From the NCBI GenBank assembly GCA_963838095.1, contig CAWIPO010000009.1:124001-188000 (forward strand): 64,000 nucleotides of DNA, written 5' to 3'. Each line of letters begins with the position of its first letter. Within the stretch, counting starts at the first letter, position 1. The DNA comes from CAWCGU01 sp963838095 (lineage in GTDB: Bacteria; Actinomycetota; Thermoleophilia; Solirubrobacterales; 70-9). The translations under genes were made by a program, and so were the position numbers. The notes under the pieces were generated by a model. It did no database searches. It was not told where the DNA came from and was given only the letters and a program-made list of their open reading frames with translations. This document shows positions 42,233 through 50,927 of the stretch, in pieces.

Positions 42233-43209
42233 ATGAGCTGCTGATGCAGGCCAGCGACCTCGCCGTCTCCTTCCGAACGGGCGACGGGGTCGCGCGCGGA
42301 CTGGACGGCGTTTCGCTGGAGTGGCGGCGTGGGGAGATCCTCGGAATCGTCGGCGAATCGGGTTGCGGGAAGTCGACCCTCGCGCGCTCGATATTGGGCC
42401 TGCAGCCGCTCGACCGCGGCGAGGTGGAGCTCGACGGCTCGCGGATCAACGGAAGGGGGTCGCTTCGCGAGCTCCGCCGACAGGTGCAGATGATCTTCCA
42501 GGATCCCTACCAGACGCTCAACCCCCGCCAGAGGGTTCGGACTATCGTCGCCGAGCCGCTGCTCGTCCAGAGGGTGGCTCGCGAGCAGCATCCCGAGCGT
42601 GTCGAGCGCGCGATGCAGGAGGTCGGCCTCGACCCGGCGCGGTTCCTCGAGCGCTACCCGCACGAGCTGTCGGGCGGTCAGCGCCAGCGGGTGGCGATCG
42701 CCGCGGCGCTGGTGCTCGAGCCGGTGGGGTTGATCTGCGACGAGCCGGTGTCGATGCTCGACACGTCGGTGCGCGCGCAGATCCTCACGGTGCTGGTCGA
42801 GCTTCAGCGACAGCGCAACCTGTCGCTGATCTTCATCACCCACGACCTCAGTCTCGCCTGGTCGCTGTGCGACCGGATCGCGGTGATGTACCTGGGGCGG
42901 GTCGTCGAGGAGGGCACGGCCATCGACGTGATCGAGCGTCCCGGCCACCCCTACACCCAGGCGCTGGTCACCGCGGTGCCGGTCGCCACCGCGGGGGGCG
43001 GCGGCAGGCGGGAGCTGCTCGGGGGAGAGCTGCCCGATCCCACCGACGTGCCGAGCGGGTGCCGCTTTCACCCCCGCTGCCCGCGCCGCTTCGAGCCCTG
43101 TGACCGCGTCGACCCGGAGCTGATCCCGGCCGGCGCGGGCGGGCAGCTGGCGGCCTGCCTGCTGCACGATCCCGAGCACTCCGCCGCCGCCAGCACCACT
43201 GATGCCTAG
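42229..43209 (+). CDS. Peptide ABC transporter ATPase, DppF type
   Basis: 326 residues. Walker A GESGCGKSTLARSIL, Q loop VQMIFQDPYQTLNPRQ, signature LSGGQRQRVAIAAAL, Walker B LICDEPVSMLD (catalytic Glu kept), and the C-terminal Cys motif GCRFHPRCPRRFEPC. Together with the preceding gene it forms the ATPase dimer of the importer. Overlaps the S58 peptidase gene by 8 bases. Confidence 0.94.
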   Translation: MNELLMQASDLAVSFRTGDGVARGLDGVSLEWRRGEILGIVGESGCGKSTLARSILGLQPLDRGEVELDGSRINGRGSLRELRRQVQMIFQDPYQTLNPRQRVRTIVAEPLLVQRVAREQHPERVERAMQEVGLDPARFLERYPHELSGGQRQRVAIAAALVLEPVGLICDEPVSMLDTSVRAQILTVLVELQRQRNLSLIFITHDLSLAWSLCDRIAVMYLGRVVEEGTAIDVIERPGHPYTQALVTAVPVATAGGGGRRELLGGELPDPTDVPSGCRFHPRCPRRFEPCDRVDPELIPAGAGGQLAACLLHDPEHSAAASTTDA

Positions 43210-44146
43210 CCCAGAGCGCTGGCGCGACATCGCCGGCCCGGTTGGCCGGATCGAGCCCGGGCCGCGCAACGCGATCACCGACGTGCCAGGCGTGCGGGTC
43301 GGCCACGCGCAGGCGGAAAGCGGCGAGCGCACGGGCGTGACGGTCGTGGCGCCACCGTCACTGCCGCTGCCGGCGGGAGTCGCGACCATCAACGGATATG
43401 GCGAGCTGACCGGAAAGCTCGAGATCGACGAGTGCGGATGGCTCCAAACCCCGGTCTACCTGTGCGGCACGCTGGCGCTCGGCACCGTTTACCAGGCGGC
43501 GATTGTCGTCTCCGGGCGCGGGCCGGAGCACGCCGTCATTCCGGTGGTGGGCGAGTGCGACGACGGCGACATGGCGGATTCGCGGACCGTGGTCGCCGAC
43601 GACGTGCACCGTGCGATCACCGCGCTCGGCGAGGCGGTGCCCGAGGGCAGCGTCGGCGCCGGGTCCGGGATGACCTGCTTCGACTTCCCCGGCGGCATCG
43701 GCACCGCCTCCCGCACGGTGGACGGCCACCAGGTCGGAGTGCTGCTGCTCTGCAACTTCGGCGATCGCGAGTACCTGGACCTGATGGGCGACAGGCTGGA
43801 GCCGCCCGCAGAAAAGCGCGAGCTCCACGGCTCCTGCATCGCAGTCTGTGCGACGGATGCGCCGCTCTCCTCCCAGCAGCTGCGGCGGCTGGCGCTGCGA
43901 CCGCTGCTCGGGCTCGCGCGCGTAGGGTCCTATGCGGCCGGGGGCTCAGGCGAGATCGGTCTCGCCTTCACGACCTCGACGGCGGCCGACCTGCCGTCGG
44001 AACGCCTCGACCCCTACTTCGCAGCCGCCTACGAGGCCGCGCACGAAGCGGTCCTCAACTGCCTGGTCGCCGCGAGGCCCGCCCGGCGACTCGACGGCAG
44101 CATGCAGGAGGCGTTCCCGATCGAGTTGGTGCGAAGCTCCGGATGA
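43202..44146 (+). CDS. P1/S58 self-processing aminopeptidase (DmpA/BapA family)
   Basis: 314 residues. Family blocks: NAITDVPGVRVGHAQ, ATINGYGELTGKLEIDECG, PVVGECDDGDMADSRTV, GSVGAGSGMTCFDFPGGIGT, and the autocleavage site at Gly210-Ser211 (RELHGSCIAVCATDAPL), where Ser211 becomes the N-terminal nucleophile. DmpA removes N-terminal Gly, L-Ala, D-Ala; BapA enzymes remove beta-amino acids. Last gene of the kdd operon: it probably frees an N-terminal (beta-)amino acid from imported peptides. Confidence 0.9.
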   Translation: MPSPERWRDIAGPVGRIEPGPRNAITDVPGVRVGHAQAESGERTGVTVVAPPSLPLPAGVATINGYGELTGKLEIDECGWLQTPVYLCGTLALGTVYQAAIVVSGRGPEHAVIPVVGECDDGDMADSRTVVADDVHRAITALGEAVPEGSVGAGSGMTCFDFPGGIGTASRTVDGHQVGVLLLCNFGDREYLDLMGDRLEPPAEKRELHGSCIAVCATDAPLSSQQLRRLALRPLLGLARVGSYAAGGSGEIGLAFTTSTAADLPSERLDPYFAAAYEAAHEAVLNCLVAARPARRLDGSMQEAFPIELVRSSG

Positions 44147-44155
44147 GTTTGCGAG

Positions 44156-44779
44156 CTACCCCCTTGTCTCGTCCCGGCGCAGCCGGTAGAAGCGCTCGTC
44201 GAACCTGAACAGCCGCGCGAGCGCGTCCGGGTCGGTGTCCGCTACCTCGACATCGGTGATCTCCCAGCCCGGGAAGGCACGCTCCACGTCGAGGCGGCTC
44301 GCTCCGCGAGGCAACGGGCCTCTGCGTCGGGGCTCGAAGCAATCCAGGAGCACCGTGGCGTCGTCGGCGCAGATGGCGCTCACCTCACGGCCCATCGCCT
44401 GTTGCTGGGCCTTGGTGAGGCCGTGGAATGTGCCCGTGTCCAGCACCAGCCGGAAGCCCGAGCCCAAGTTCGCCAGCCGGAGCTCCGTCACGTCTCCGTG
44501 CACGACGCGCATCTCGACCCCCGCTTCATCTGCCCGCTCGCGGGCGCGGCGCAAGGCCTTCTCGACAACGTCGACGCCGGTCACACGCCATCCCCGCTGC
44601 GCTAGCTGGACGCCCCAGACCGCACTCCCACAGCCGAGGTCGAGCGCCGGTCCATAGGGCTGTGCCCGCCCGGCCTCTTCGCGCGCCACCAGCTCGAGGA
44701 GCGTCCCGGCAAACGGCGGGTGCTCCGAAAGGTCCTCCCAGGGATGGAACCCGATTTTGTACGCGAGCTCGTAATTCAT
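44156..44779 (-). CDS. Class I SAM-dependent methyltransferase
   Basis: 207 residues from ATG 44779 (MNYELAYKIGFHPWED), with AGGAGG five bases upstream. SAM motif I ALDLGCGSAVWGVQLA, motif II VTGVDVVEKALRRARE with the acidic residue, post-motifs VVHGDVTEL and RLVLDTGTFHGLTKAQQQAM. Homologous to thiopurine/small-molecule methyltransferase-like proteins; the substrate is unknown. Convergent with the S58 peptidase gene (9-base gap). Confidence 0.87.
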   Translation of the reverse strand: MNYELAYKIGFHPWEDLSEHPPFAGTLLELVAREEAGRAQPYGPALDLGCGSAVWGVQLAQRGWRVTGVDVVEKALRRARERADEAGVEMRVVHGDVTELRLANLGSGFRLVLDTGTFHGLTKAQQQAMGREVSAICADDATVLLDCFEPRRRGPLPRGASRLDVERAFPGWEITDVEVADTDPDALARLFRFDERFYRLRRDETRG

Positions 44780-44821
44780 CACTGCCTCCTCATGGTCCGT
44801 TGGCGTTCGATGGCGCGGACG

Positions 44822-46420
44822 CTATGGGTGGGCAGTCCGGCTGACAATCGGGAGTTCTCCCCATACGGTCAGCCCGTGCTCCATCGCGAACAGCGTCGCG
44901 GCCGCCCGCGTCGACACGCCGATCTTTGCGTAGGCGTTCTGCACGTGGCGATCGGCCGTCTTGACCGATATGCCCAGCGAGTGGGCGATCTGCTTGGTCT
45001 GCAATCCGCGCGCGAGCAGGGCGATGACCTCGACCTCGCGCTCGGTCAGCCCAGCCGGGCGTTCGATCCGCGGCGCCTGGTGCCCGGCCGCCTCGAGCAC
45101 CGCGCCCACGGCGTCGGCGTCGAGCCGTCCGGCGCGCGCCTCATCTCCGAGGTTCTCGGCCGCACCCTCCGGCGGTAGCGCTGCGCGGTGGGGGCGCGGC
45201 TCGGTCATTGCGTGGTAGGCGTCGGCGGCGGCCAGCACCCGCGCAGCCGCCGACAGCGAGCCGCCAGCCACCCCGCGGTGGTAGCCGGAGCCGTCGAGTC
45301 GCTCGTGATGGGCGGTCGCGACCGGGGCAAGGGAGGCCAGAAATGGCGAACGACTGAGGATGCGTTCGGAGTGGTAGGGGTGCAGCCTGACCCGCTCCCA
45401 CTCCCCGGCCGTGAGCGGTCCCCGCTTCTGCCATATGGGCACTGGGACAGCGACGCGGCCCACGTCGTGGACGAACGCCGCACGCCGGATCGCCGTCACC
45501 TCGTCCGCGCCGAACCGGCACCGCTCCGCGGCGGCACCTGCGAGCTCCGCGAGCCCGGCGGAGTGCCCGGCCAGGTACGGAGAGACCAGGTCGGCGAAAT
45601 CCCCCATGGCCGAGAGAGCACGGTCGACAGCCGGACCCTCGAGCGTCACCTGGGGGGCCGGCTCACAGGCAAGCGCCTGGTCCCAGACCGACACCGCGTC
45701 GTTCATGGCCAGGATCTCCTCCGCCTCGTCGACGAAGCGAGCGGCGATCACCGGATCGAGGGCGGCGCCGGCTCGCTCCCCGACTACCCGAGCCGCGAGG
45801 CTCGTCCCGCCGAGCACACGCTGGACGTCGATGTCCCGAGCCACGTGGGCGATTCGCATCGCCAGCGGGATCTCCTCGCCCTTCGCTCCCGGCGCCCCCT
45901 TTCCGTCCCAGCGATCGTCGACGTAGGCGAACAGTGCCCCGGTCGAAGCCGGCAGACCGAGCCTGTCGATCAGCATTCGAGCCACCTCACGGCACGCGAC
46001 ATCGACACGCGGCATCAGACGCGCGGCCTTCGGAACCCTCCGGGCGATCTTCACGGCGCGCACCGGAAACGCGGCGCCTGGCGCTACCGAGCGAGCCATC
46101 GCGGCGACCATTTCCCGAGGTTCCCCGAACCACACCGGCATCAGGTGGTTCCTCACGGCGGGCGCCGTATCACCGAGGATCGCCGCCCTCACGTGTATGT
46201 CGGCTGTGCAGCCGACTTGTTGGAGCAGGCAGGCGTAATAGGCCTGCGCGGCGGTCTCCCGATCCACACCGAGGCGCTCGGCCAACCGCGCCGCGACCAG
46301 GGTGCTCCGCAACCCGTGCTCAAAATCGAACCCGATGCTGAGGTCGGTGGCCAGGGACAGCGCTGCGATCACCTCGGCCGCGCAGATGCCTTGGTCGCCG
46401 GGTGGCGCTCCTCCCGACAC
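44822..46420 (-). CDS. HD-GYP-like phosphohydrolase fused to LuxR helix-turn-helix
   Basis: 532 residues. An N-terminal HD-like part (LATDLSIGFDFEHGLRSTLV, CLLQQVGCTADIHVRA) and a central HD-GYP-like part: FVHDVGRVAVPVPIWQKRGP, HPYHSERILSRSPF, TAHHERLDGSGYHRGV. The C-terminus is a LuxR HTH: LTEREVEVIALLARGLQTKQ then IAHSLGISVKTADRHV. HD-GYP domains hydrolyse c-di-GMP, so this may be a c-di-GMP-responsive regulator, but HD-GYP/LuxR proteins in actinobacteria are largely uncharacterised and cyclic dinucleotide turnover is not proven. Confidence 0.87.
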   Translation of the reverse strand: MSGGAPPGDQGICAAEVIAALSLATDLSIGFDFEHGLRSTLVAARLAERLGVDRETAAQAYYACLLQQVGCTADIHVRAAILGDTAPAVRNHLMPVWFGEPREMVAAMARSVAPGAAFPVRAVKIARRVPKAARLMPRVDVACREVARMLIDRLGLPASTGALFAYVDDRWDGKGAPGAKGEEIPLAMRIAHVARDIDVQRVLGGTSLAARVVGERAGAALDPVIAARFVDEAEEILAMNDAVSVWDQALACEPAPQVTLEGPAVDRALSAMGDFADLVSPYLAGHSAGLAELAGAAAERCRFGADEVTAIRRAAFVHDVGRVAVPVPIWQKRGPLTAGEWERVRLHPYHSERILSRSPFLASLAPVATAHHERLDGSGYHRGVAGGSLSAAARVLAAADAYHAMTEPRPHRAALPPEGAAENLGDEARAGRLDADAVGAVLEAAGHQAPRIERPAGLTEREVEVIALLARGLQTKQIAHSLGISVKTADRHVQNAYAKIGVSTRAAATLFAMEHGLTVWGELPIVSRTAHP

Positions 46421-46426
46421 GCCGCG

Positions 46427-46915
46427 CTAGCGATCAGGCGGGTTGAAGTCCGGCTCGCCCTCGTAGTAGTCGACCGCGTCGGATTGCCGGAACATCAGCT
46501 TCTTCGGGTCGGTTTCCGAGAAGACGCCGACCTTGTTGGACTCGGGGTACACGGCAACCGCGGGCATGACCCGCGTCGAGACGATCACTGCGCGCACGGT
46601 TTCTTTGCCCTCGTTGAAGATCTGGTGGGCGCCATCTGGTCCGGCGACGAAACAGACGACATCGCCGGGATCGACTCGCTCGGTGCCACCCGGATGGCGC
46701 ACGCTCGGACGGCCCTCGAGCACGATCAGCCATTCCTCTTCGCCCAGCTCGTAGTGGTAGGGACAGACCGCCCGGCCGGGAGGCATCTCCACATACGTGC
46801 CCGCCATGCGCTCGGCCCCCACCGCCGGACCGATCTTCAGGTAGGGCAACGCGTCGTAGCCGGGCGGATCATCGTCGACGTTGAGCTCAGCCTCGTACAA
46901 GTTCACGCGCCGCAT
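46427..46915 (-). CDS. Cupin-domain protein
   Basis: 162 residues. Cupin motif 1: GRAVCPYHYELGEEEWLIVLEG, motif 2: DVVCFVAGPDGAHQIFNEG, giving metal ligands His, His, Glu and His. The C-terminal extension (VYPESNKVGVFSETDPKKLM) is typical of a known subgroup of unannotated single-domain cupins. It is 6 bases upstream of the HD-GYP/LuxR gene in the same direction. Function unknown; metal binding likely. Confidence 0.85.
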   Translation of the reverse strand: MRRVNLYEAELNVDDDPPGYDALPYLKIGPAVGAERMAGTYVEMPPGRAVCPYHYELGEEEWLIVLEGRPSVRHPGGTERVDPGDVVCFVAGPDGAHQIFNEGKETVRAVIVSTRVMPAVAVYPESNKVGVFSETDPKKLMFRQSDAVDYYEGEPDFNPPDR

Positions 46916-46966
46916 GCCCGCAGTCTCCCAGACGCGCGCCCGACAGGATTCGAGCGAGCGGTGGCC

Positions 46967-48382
46967 CTAGCGGGGCAGGTTCATGCCGAATCTGCGCGGG
47001 AGGTCGGCGATAAGTGTGCTCAGCCGTCCCGCCGTTCGGCCGCCGGCCTCGGCGCGGTCGCGGCGGATCATCGCCTGTCGGATCAGGCTCGCTCCGATGT
47101 AGCGCAGCGGCTCGGGCGGAAATGACGCCAGGCCGCTCGGGTTCACGTTCGGCAGCCGCGTCAGCGCCGTCGATCGGTCGAGCGCCAGATCGGCCAGGGT
47201 CCGCCCGCCGAGATGGGTCAGCGCGACGCCGTTGCCGGTGAAGCCGTACCCGAAGCAGGTCGCGCCCTCACGTCCGAAGATCGGGACCCGGATCGGCGAG
47301 ACGGCGATCGGGCCGCCCCACGCGTGCGCCACATCGGATCCGCTGAGCTCGGGGAAGAAGAACCGCAGGCCGCGCATCGCCTGCCCGATCGAGAAGCGGT
47401 CGATCTCGAGCCGCCCGGCGATCCGCCCTCCGAATGCCATCGGGCCGCCTCCCCAGCCGAGCGCGATCCTCCTGTCGGGCGTGGCGCGGAAGTAATGCAG
47501 CAGGGTCCGGTGGTCGGTGACGGGCGCCCCCTCCCATCCGTGCGCTTCGAGCACGTCCGGCGCGGGCTCGGTGATCAGCATGTGGCTGGAGGTGACGCTG
47601 AGGCGGCGGCGGAAGCCCGGCCAGCCGGCGAGGGCGGTGTTCACGGCGAGCACGCATCGCTGCGCTCGAACGGCGCCGGACCCGGTCTCGACCAGGACCC
47701 CGCGCGCGTCGTCGCGCCGCGAGACGACGGGGGAGTTCTCGAAGATCGAGACGCCGCGATCGAGTAGGGCGCCGCGCAGCGCGTTGGCCAGCCTCGCCGG
47801 CTGCAGCGACGCCCCGGGGCGCATGATCGCTCCGCCGCGAACCCGATCGGAATCGAAATGGGCGCCCAGCTCCTCCCGTCCGGCGGACGAGTACGCGTCG
47901 GCGACACCGAACTCGGCGCAGGCCGCGACGGCCGCGGCCCAGCGTTCGTCCTGGCTCGGCGCCACGGAGGCCTCGATCAGCGGATGCGGCTCGTACCAGG
48001 CGTCCACCACCTGGCTCTCGCACCATTCGCCGATTCCGATTACGGAGTCGGCCGAGGCGAGCCCGAGGGCGAGCGCCTGCTCGTCGCCGAAGCGCGATCG
48101 CAGCGCGGGCATCTGGGCCCAGACAGGATGGGCGATGCCGGCGTTGCGCCCGCTGGGACCGCGGCCGCACAGCTCGGCCTCGAGCAGCACCAGCTCGAGG
48201 CCCGGCTGTTGCTGCGCCAGGAACCAAGCCGTCCACAGGCCGAGGAAACCGCCTCCGACGATGCAGACATCCGCTTCGATCGCCTCGCGGAGTGCCGGCT
48301 GCGCCTCGATTCCTCCCGCCTCGGCGAGCCAGTAACCGAGTCTCGTGTGGCGTCCGACGGTCACAGATCCTGCGCGCGCCAC
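46967..48382 (-). CDS. DAO-family FAD-dependent amine oxidase
   Basis: 471 residues, GTG start at 48382. FAD-binding motif ADVCIVGGGFLGLWTAWFLA and the family's second block CGRGPSGRNAGIAHPVWAQM; the C-terminal block CFGYGFTGNGVALTHLGGRT is that of PuuB/sarcosine-oxidase-like proteins. Such enzymes oxidise secondary amines (gamma-glutamylputrescine, sarcosine, dimethylglycine). Placed at the head of a region with Rieske oxygenases and betaine-type genes, an N-methyl amine is a reasonable guess. Confidence 0.88.
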   Translation of the reverse strand: MARAGSVTVGRHTRLGYWLAEAGGIEAQPALREAIEADVCIVGGGFLGLWTAWFLAQQQPGLELVLLEAELCGRGPSGRNAGIAHPVWAQMPALRSRFGDEQALALGLASADSVIGIGEWCESQVVDAWYEPHPLIEASVAPSQDERWAAAVAACAEFGVADAYSSAGREELGAHFDSDRVRGGAIMRPGASLQPARLANALRGALLDRGVSIFENSPVVSRRDDARGVLVETGSGAVRAQRCVLAVNTALAGWPGFRRRLSVTSSHMLITEPAPDVLEAHGWEGAPVTDHRTLLHYFRATPDRRIALGWGGGPMAFGGRIAGRLEIDRFSIGQAMRGLRFFFPELSGSDVAHAWGGPIAVSPIRVPIFGREGATCFGYGFTGNGVALTHLGGRTLADLALDRSTALTRLPNVNPSGLASFPPEPLRYIGASLIRQAMIRRDRAEAGGRTAGRLSTLIADLPRRFGMNLPR

Positions 48383-48384
48383 GC

Positions 48385-48390
48385 TACCCT
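48385..48390 (+). promoter_or_regulatory. Probable -10 element TACCCT
   Basis: TACCCT (TANNNT) in the 32-base gap between divergent starts, 30 bases upstream of TTG 48415. It is followed by AGGAGG (48404-48409), giving a short leader for the secreted hydrolase gene. Confidence 0.4.
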
Positions 48391-48414
48391 CCCGTGCCAG
48401 GTCAGGAGGACCGT

Positions 48415-49302
48415 TTGATCACCAGAGGCAGGATCCAGACACTCGCACTTGCGCTCGTTGCACTCGTGCTCGTGTTCGCGCTTGTCGCGCAGGCCGGTGC
48501 CGCAGAAAAGCGCTATCGCGACGAAGTCTTCAGCAAGGTGACGGTGAAGCGGGACATCGTCTACGGCAGCGCTCCGGTCAACGGCGAGCCGCAGGATCTG
48601 CTGCTCGACCTCTACCAGCCGAAGGGCGATGACGTCGACAAGCGCCCGGTGGTGATCTGGGTCCACGGCGGCGGCTTCTGCTGCGGCGACAAGTCCGAGG
48701 GGACAGCGTCCGAGTTCGCGACGGAGTTCGCGCGCAAGGGGTACGTGACCGCGTCTATCAACTACCGCCTGCTCGCCCCGAACGGCTGCACCGGCGCCCA
48801 GGGCGTGACGGCCGAGTGCTACAACGCCGCGATCGAAGCCACGCACGACGCTCAGGCGAGCGTGCGCTGGATGCGGGCAAACGCCGGCAAGTACCGGCTC
48901 GACAAGAAGCGGATCGCGATCGGCGGCTTCTCCGCTGGTGCCATCACCTCCTGCGGGGTCGGCGTGCTCTCGGCCGACCCGGGGTCGAGCGGCAACCCCG
49001 GGCCCTCCTCGGCCGTTGGGGCATTCGTCTCGGTCTCCGGCGGGCTGCCGGGAGGAGTGTTCGTCGACTCCAACACGGCGCCCGGGATTCTCTTTGCCAG
49101 CGAAGGCGACCCGATCGTCCCCTACCAGTGGTCGGTCGAGACGCGCGACGTGATGGCCGGCCTCGAGATCTCCAAGAGGTTCACCTCCTACACGGGCGAT
49201 GTCCACGTCCCGGTCGACGAGCACGGCGAGGAGATCGAGAAGCAGTCGACCAGCTTCATCTTCCGGCGGATGGACGTCGCAAACGCCGAAGGCGCTAACT
49301 AG
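48415..49302 (+). CDS. Secreted alpha/beta hydrolase (esterase/carboxylesterase-like)
   Basis: 295 residues from TTG 48415, chosen because AGGAGG lies five bases before it. Signal peptide (LALALVALVLVFALVAQAGA). Oxyanion-hole motif VVIWVHGGGFCCGDKSEG is the HGGG of carboxylesterases/BD-FAE; nucleophile elbow IAIGGFSAGAITS; acid in LFASEGDPIVPYQW; His in TGDVHVPVDEHG. The Cys residues near NGCTG/AECYN may form a disulfide. Extracellular esterase; substrate unknown. Stop shared as CTAG with the convergent FAD oxidoreductase. Confidence 0.86.
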   Translation: MITRGRIQTLALALVALVLVFALVAQAGAAEKRYRDEVFSKVTVKRDIVYGSAPVNGEPQDLLLDLYQPKGDDVDKRPVVIWVHGGGFCCGDKSEGTASEFATEFARKGYVTASINYRLLAPNGCTGAQGVTAECYNAAIEATHDAQASVRWMRANAGKYRLDKKRIAIGGFSAGAITSCGVGVLSADPGSSGNPGPSSAVGAFVSVSGGLPGGVFVDSNTAPGILFASEGDPIVPYQWSVETRDVMAGLEISKRFTSYTGDVHVPVDEHGEEIEKQSTSFIFRRMDVANAEGAN

Positions 49303-50927
49303 GCGCTCTTCACCGTCTCGGGCACCGGCAGCGCCTCGCCGGCGTCGGCGAGCACGGCCGCGGCCGCGTTGCGGCCGTTGAGCGCGATCACGCTGCCCGC
49401 CGGGTGGGTCGCGGCGCCGCACAGGTACACGCCGGGAACCGGCGTGCGCGGGGTGAGCCGGTGCTCCCACATCTGGTCGGGCGTCACCTCGCCCTGGAAG
49501 ATGTTGCCGCCGGTGAGCCCGATCCGCGACTCGATGTCGGGCGGGCCGAGCACCTCGTGGTCGATCAGGCAGTCCTCGAAGCCGGGCGCGAAGCGGTCGA
49601 TCAGGTCGATGAACTGACGCGCCACGCGCGTCGCGTGCGGACTCCCAGTCGCCGTCGGCGATGTCGTACGGCGCGTACTGGCCGAACACGCTCATCAGGT
49701 GCTTGCCCTCGGGCGCCGGGCTGGGGTCGTAGCCGGTCTGGATGTAGATCTCGCCGAAGCGCGACCGCCGGCTCGCCGCGCTCGCAGCGCCTCGAACGCC
49801 TCCTGCGCGTCGTCCATCGTCCCGGTGACGTCGATCGTCGCCCGCGCCGGCCAGTCCTCGCCCGGCGCCGCGGACCACTCGGGCAGGCGGTCGAGCGCGG
49901 CGTTGAACTTGACCACCGGGCTGCGGATCTTCCACGCCTCGAGGCGCTCGCGGTAGGCGGCGTCGATCTCGTGGCCGTCGAGCAGGCCCAGGAGGCGCTT
50001 CGGGTCGGCGTTGCAGACGACCGCCCGGGCGCGGATCTCGGTCCCGTCCTCGAGCTCGACGCCCTCGCCGGGCCGGATCTCGGCGACCGGCACGCCGCAG
50101 GCGAGCGTCGCGCCGGCCTCGCGGGCGGCGTCGGCGATCGCGAAGCTGACCATCCCCATCCCGCCCTCGACGTAGCCCCAGGTCGGGGCCGTGCCCGTCG
50201 AGGTCGCCCTGGTGGTGCATCAGCTTGATCGACGCGGTGCCGGGGTCGTCGGGCCCGCCCCAGGTGCCGATGATCCCCGCCCGAATAGCGCGTCTTCAGG
50301 CGCTCGTCGGAGAAGTGGGCGTCGAGCACCTCGGCGATCGAAGCGTCGAAGACGAGGTCGATCATCTCCTGGGTCGCCGAGCATCTCCTCGATCTCCTCG
50401 CGGCGTCGGCGAGTCGCCGACCCAGGTGTCGCGCTCGCCGTTGCGCAGCCGCCTGCGCGACCTCGTCGAAGATCTCCTCGTAGGCCCAGTAGCCCTCGAT
50501 GTCGCGCTTGGAGACGCCGAGCGCCTCCAGGCTCTGCCAGCGTCTTCGCGTCGTCCAGGAACTGGCCGAAGGACGTGCCGTCGTCGAACGGGATCCACAG
50601 GTTCGGGTCGGCGATCCAGTAGCGCAGCCCGCGCTCGCGCAGCGCCAGCTCGTCGATCACGATCGGGTCGAGCAGCCCGAGGACGTAGGCGCAGGGGCTG
50701 ATCACGAAGCGCTCGTCGGAGAACGGCCGCTCCAGCGTGCCGCGCCGCCGAGCCGCTCGCGGCGCTCGAGCACGAGCACCGGCTGGCCCGCGCGGGCGAG
50801 GTAGGTCGCGGCGGTGAGCCCGTTGTGGCCGCCGCCGACGATCACCGCGTCCCAGTCGCGCGCCGCGAGCGCGGCCGACCGGCTCCGGCAGCCCGACCTC
50901 GCCGAGCTTGGCGGCGATCTCGTTCAT
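49299..50927 (-). pseudogene. Phytoene-desaturase-like FAD oxidoreductase, frameshifted
   Basis: From ATG 50927 (MNEIAAKLGEVGLPEPV) the frame shifts to AALAARDWDAVIVGGGHNGL and TAATYLARAGQPVLVLERRE (FAD motif), then back to FSDERFVISPCAYVLGLLDP, and so on through GMVSFAIADAAREAG and DRLPEWSAAPGEDWPARATI to the C-terminal GVYLCGAATHPAGSVIALNG. Frame-repaired length would be about 540, as in the family. About five or more frame changes occur. Its start overlaps the Rieske gene stop (ATGA), so it is the downstream partner of that oxygenase, perhaps acting on the same compound. Confidence 0.75.
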
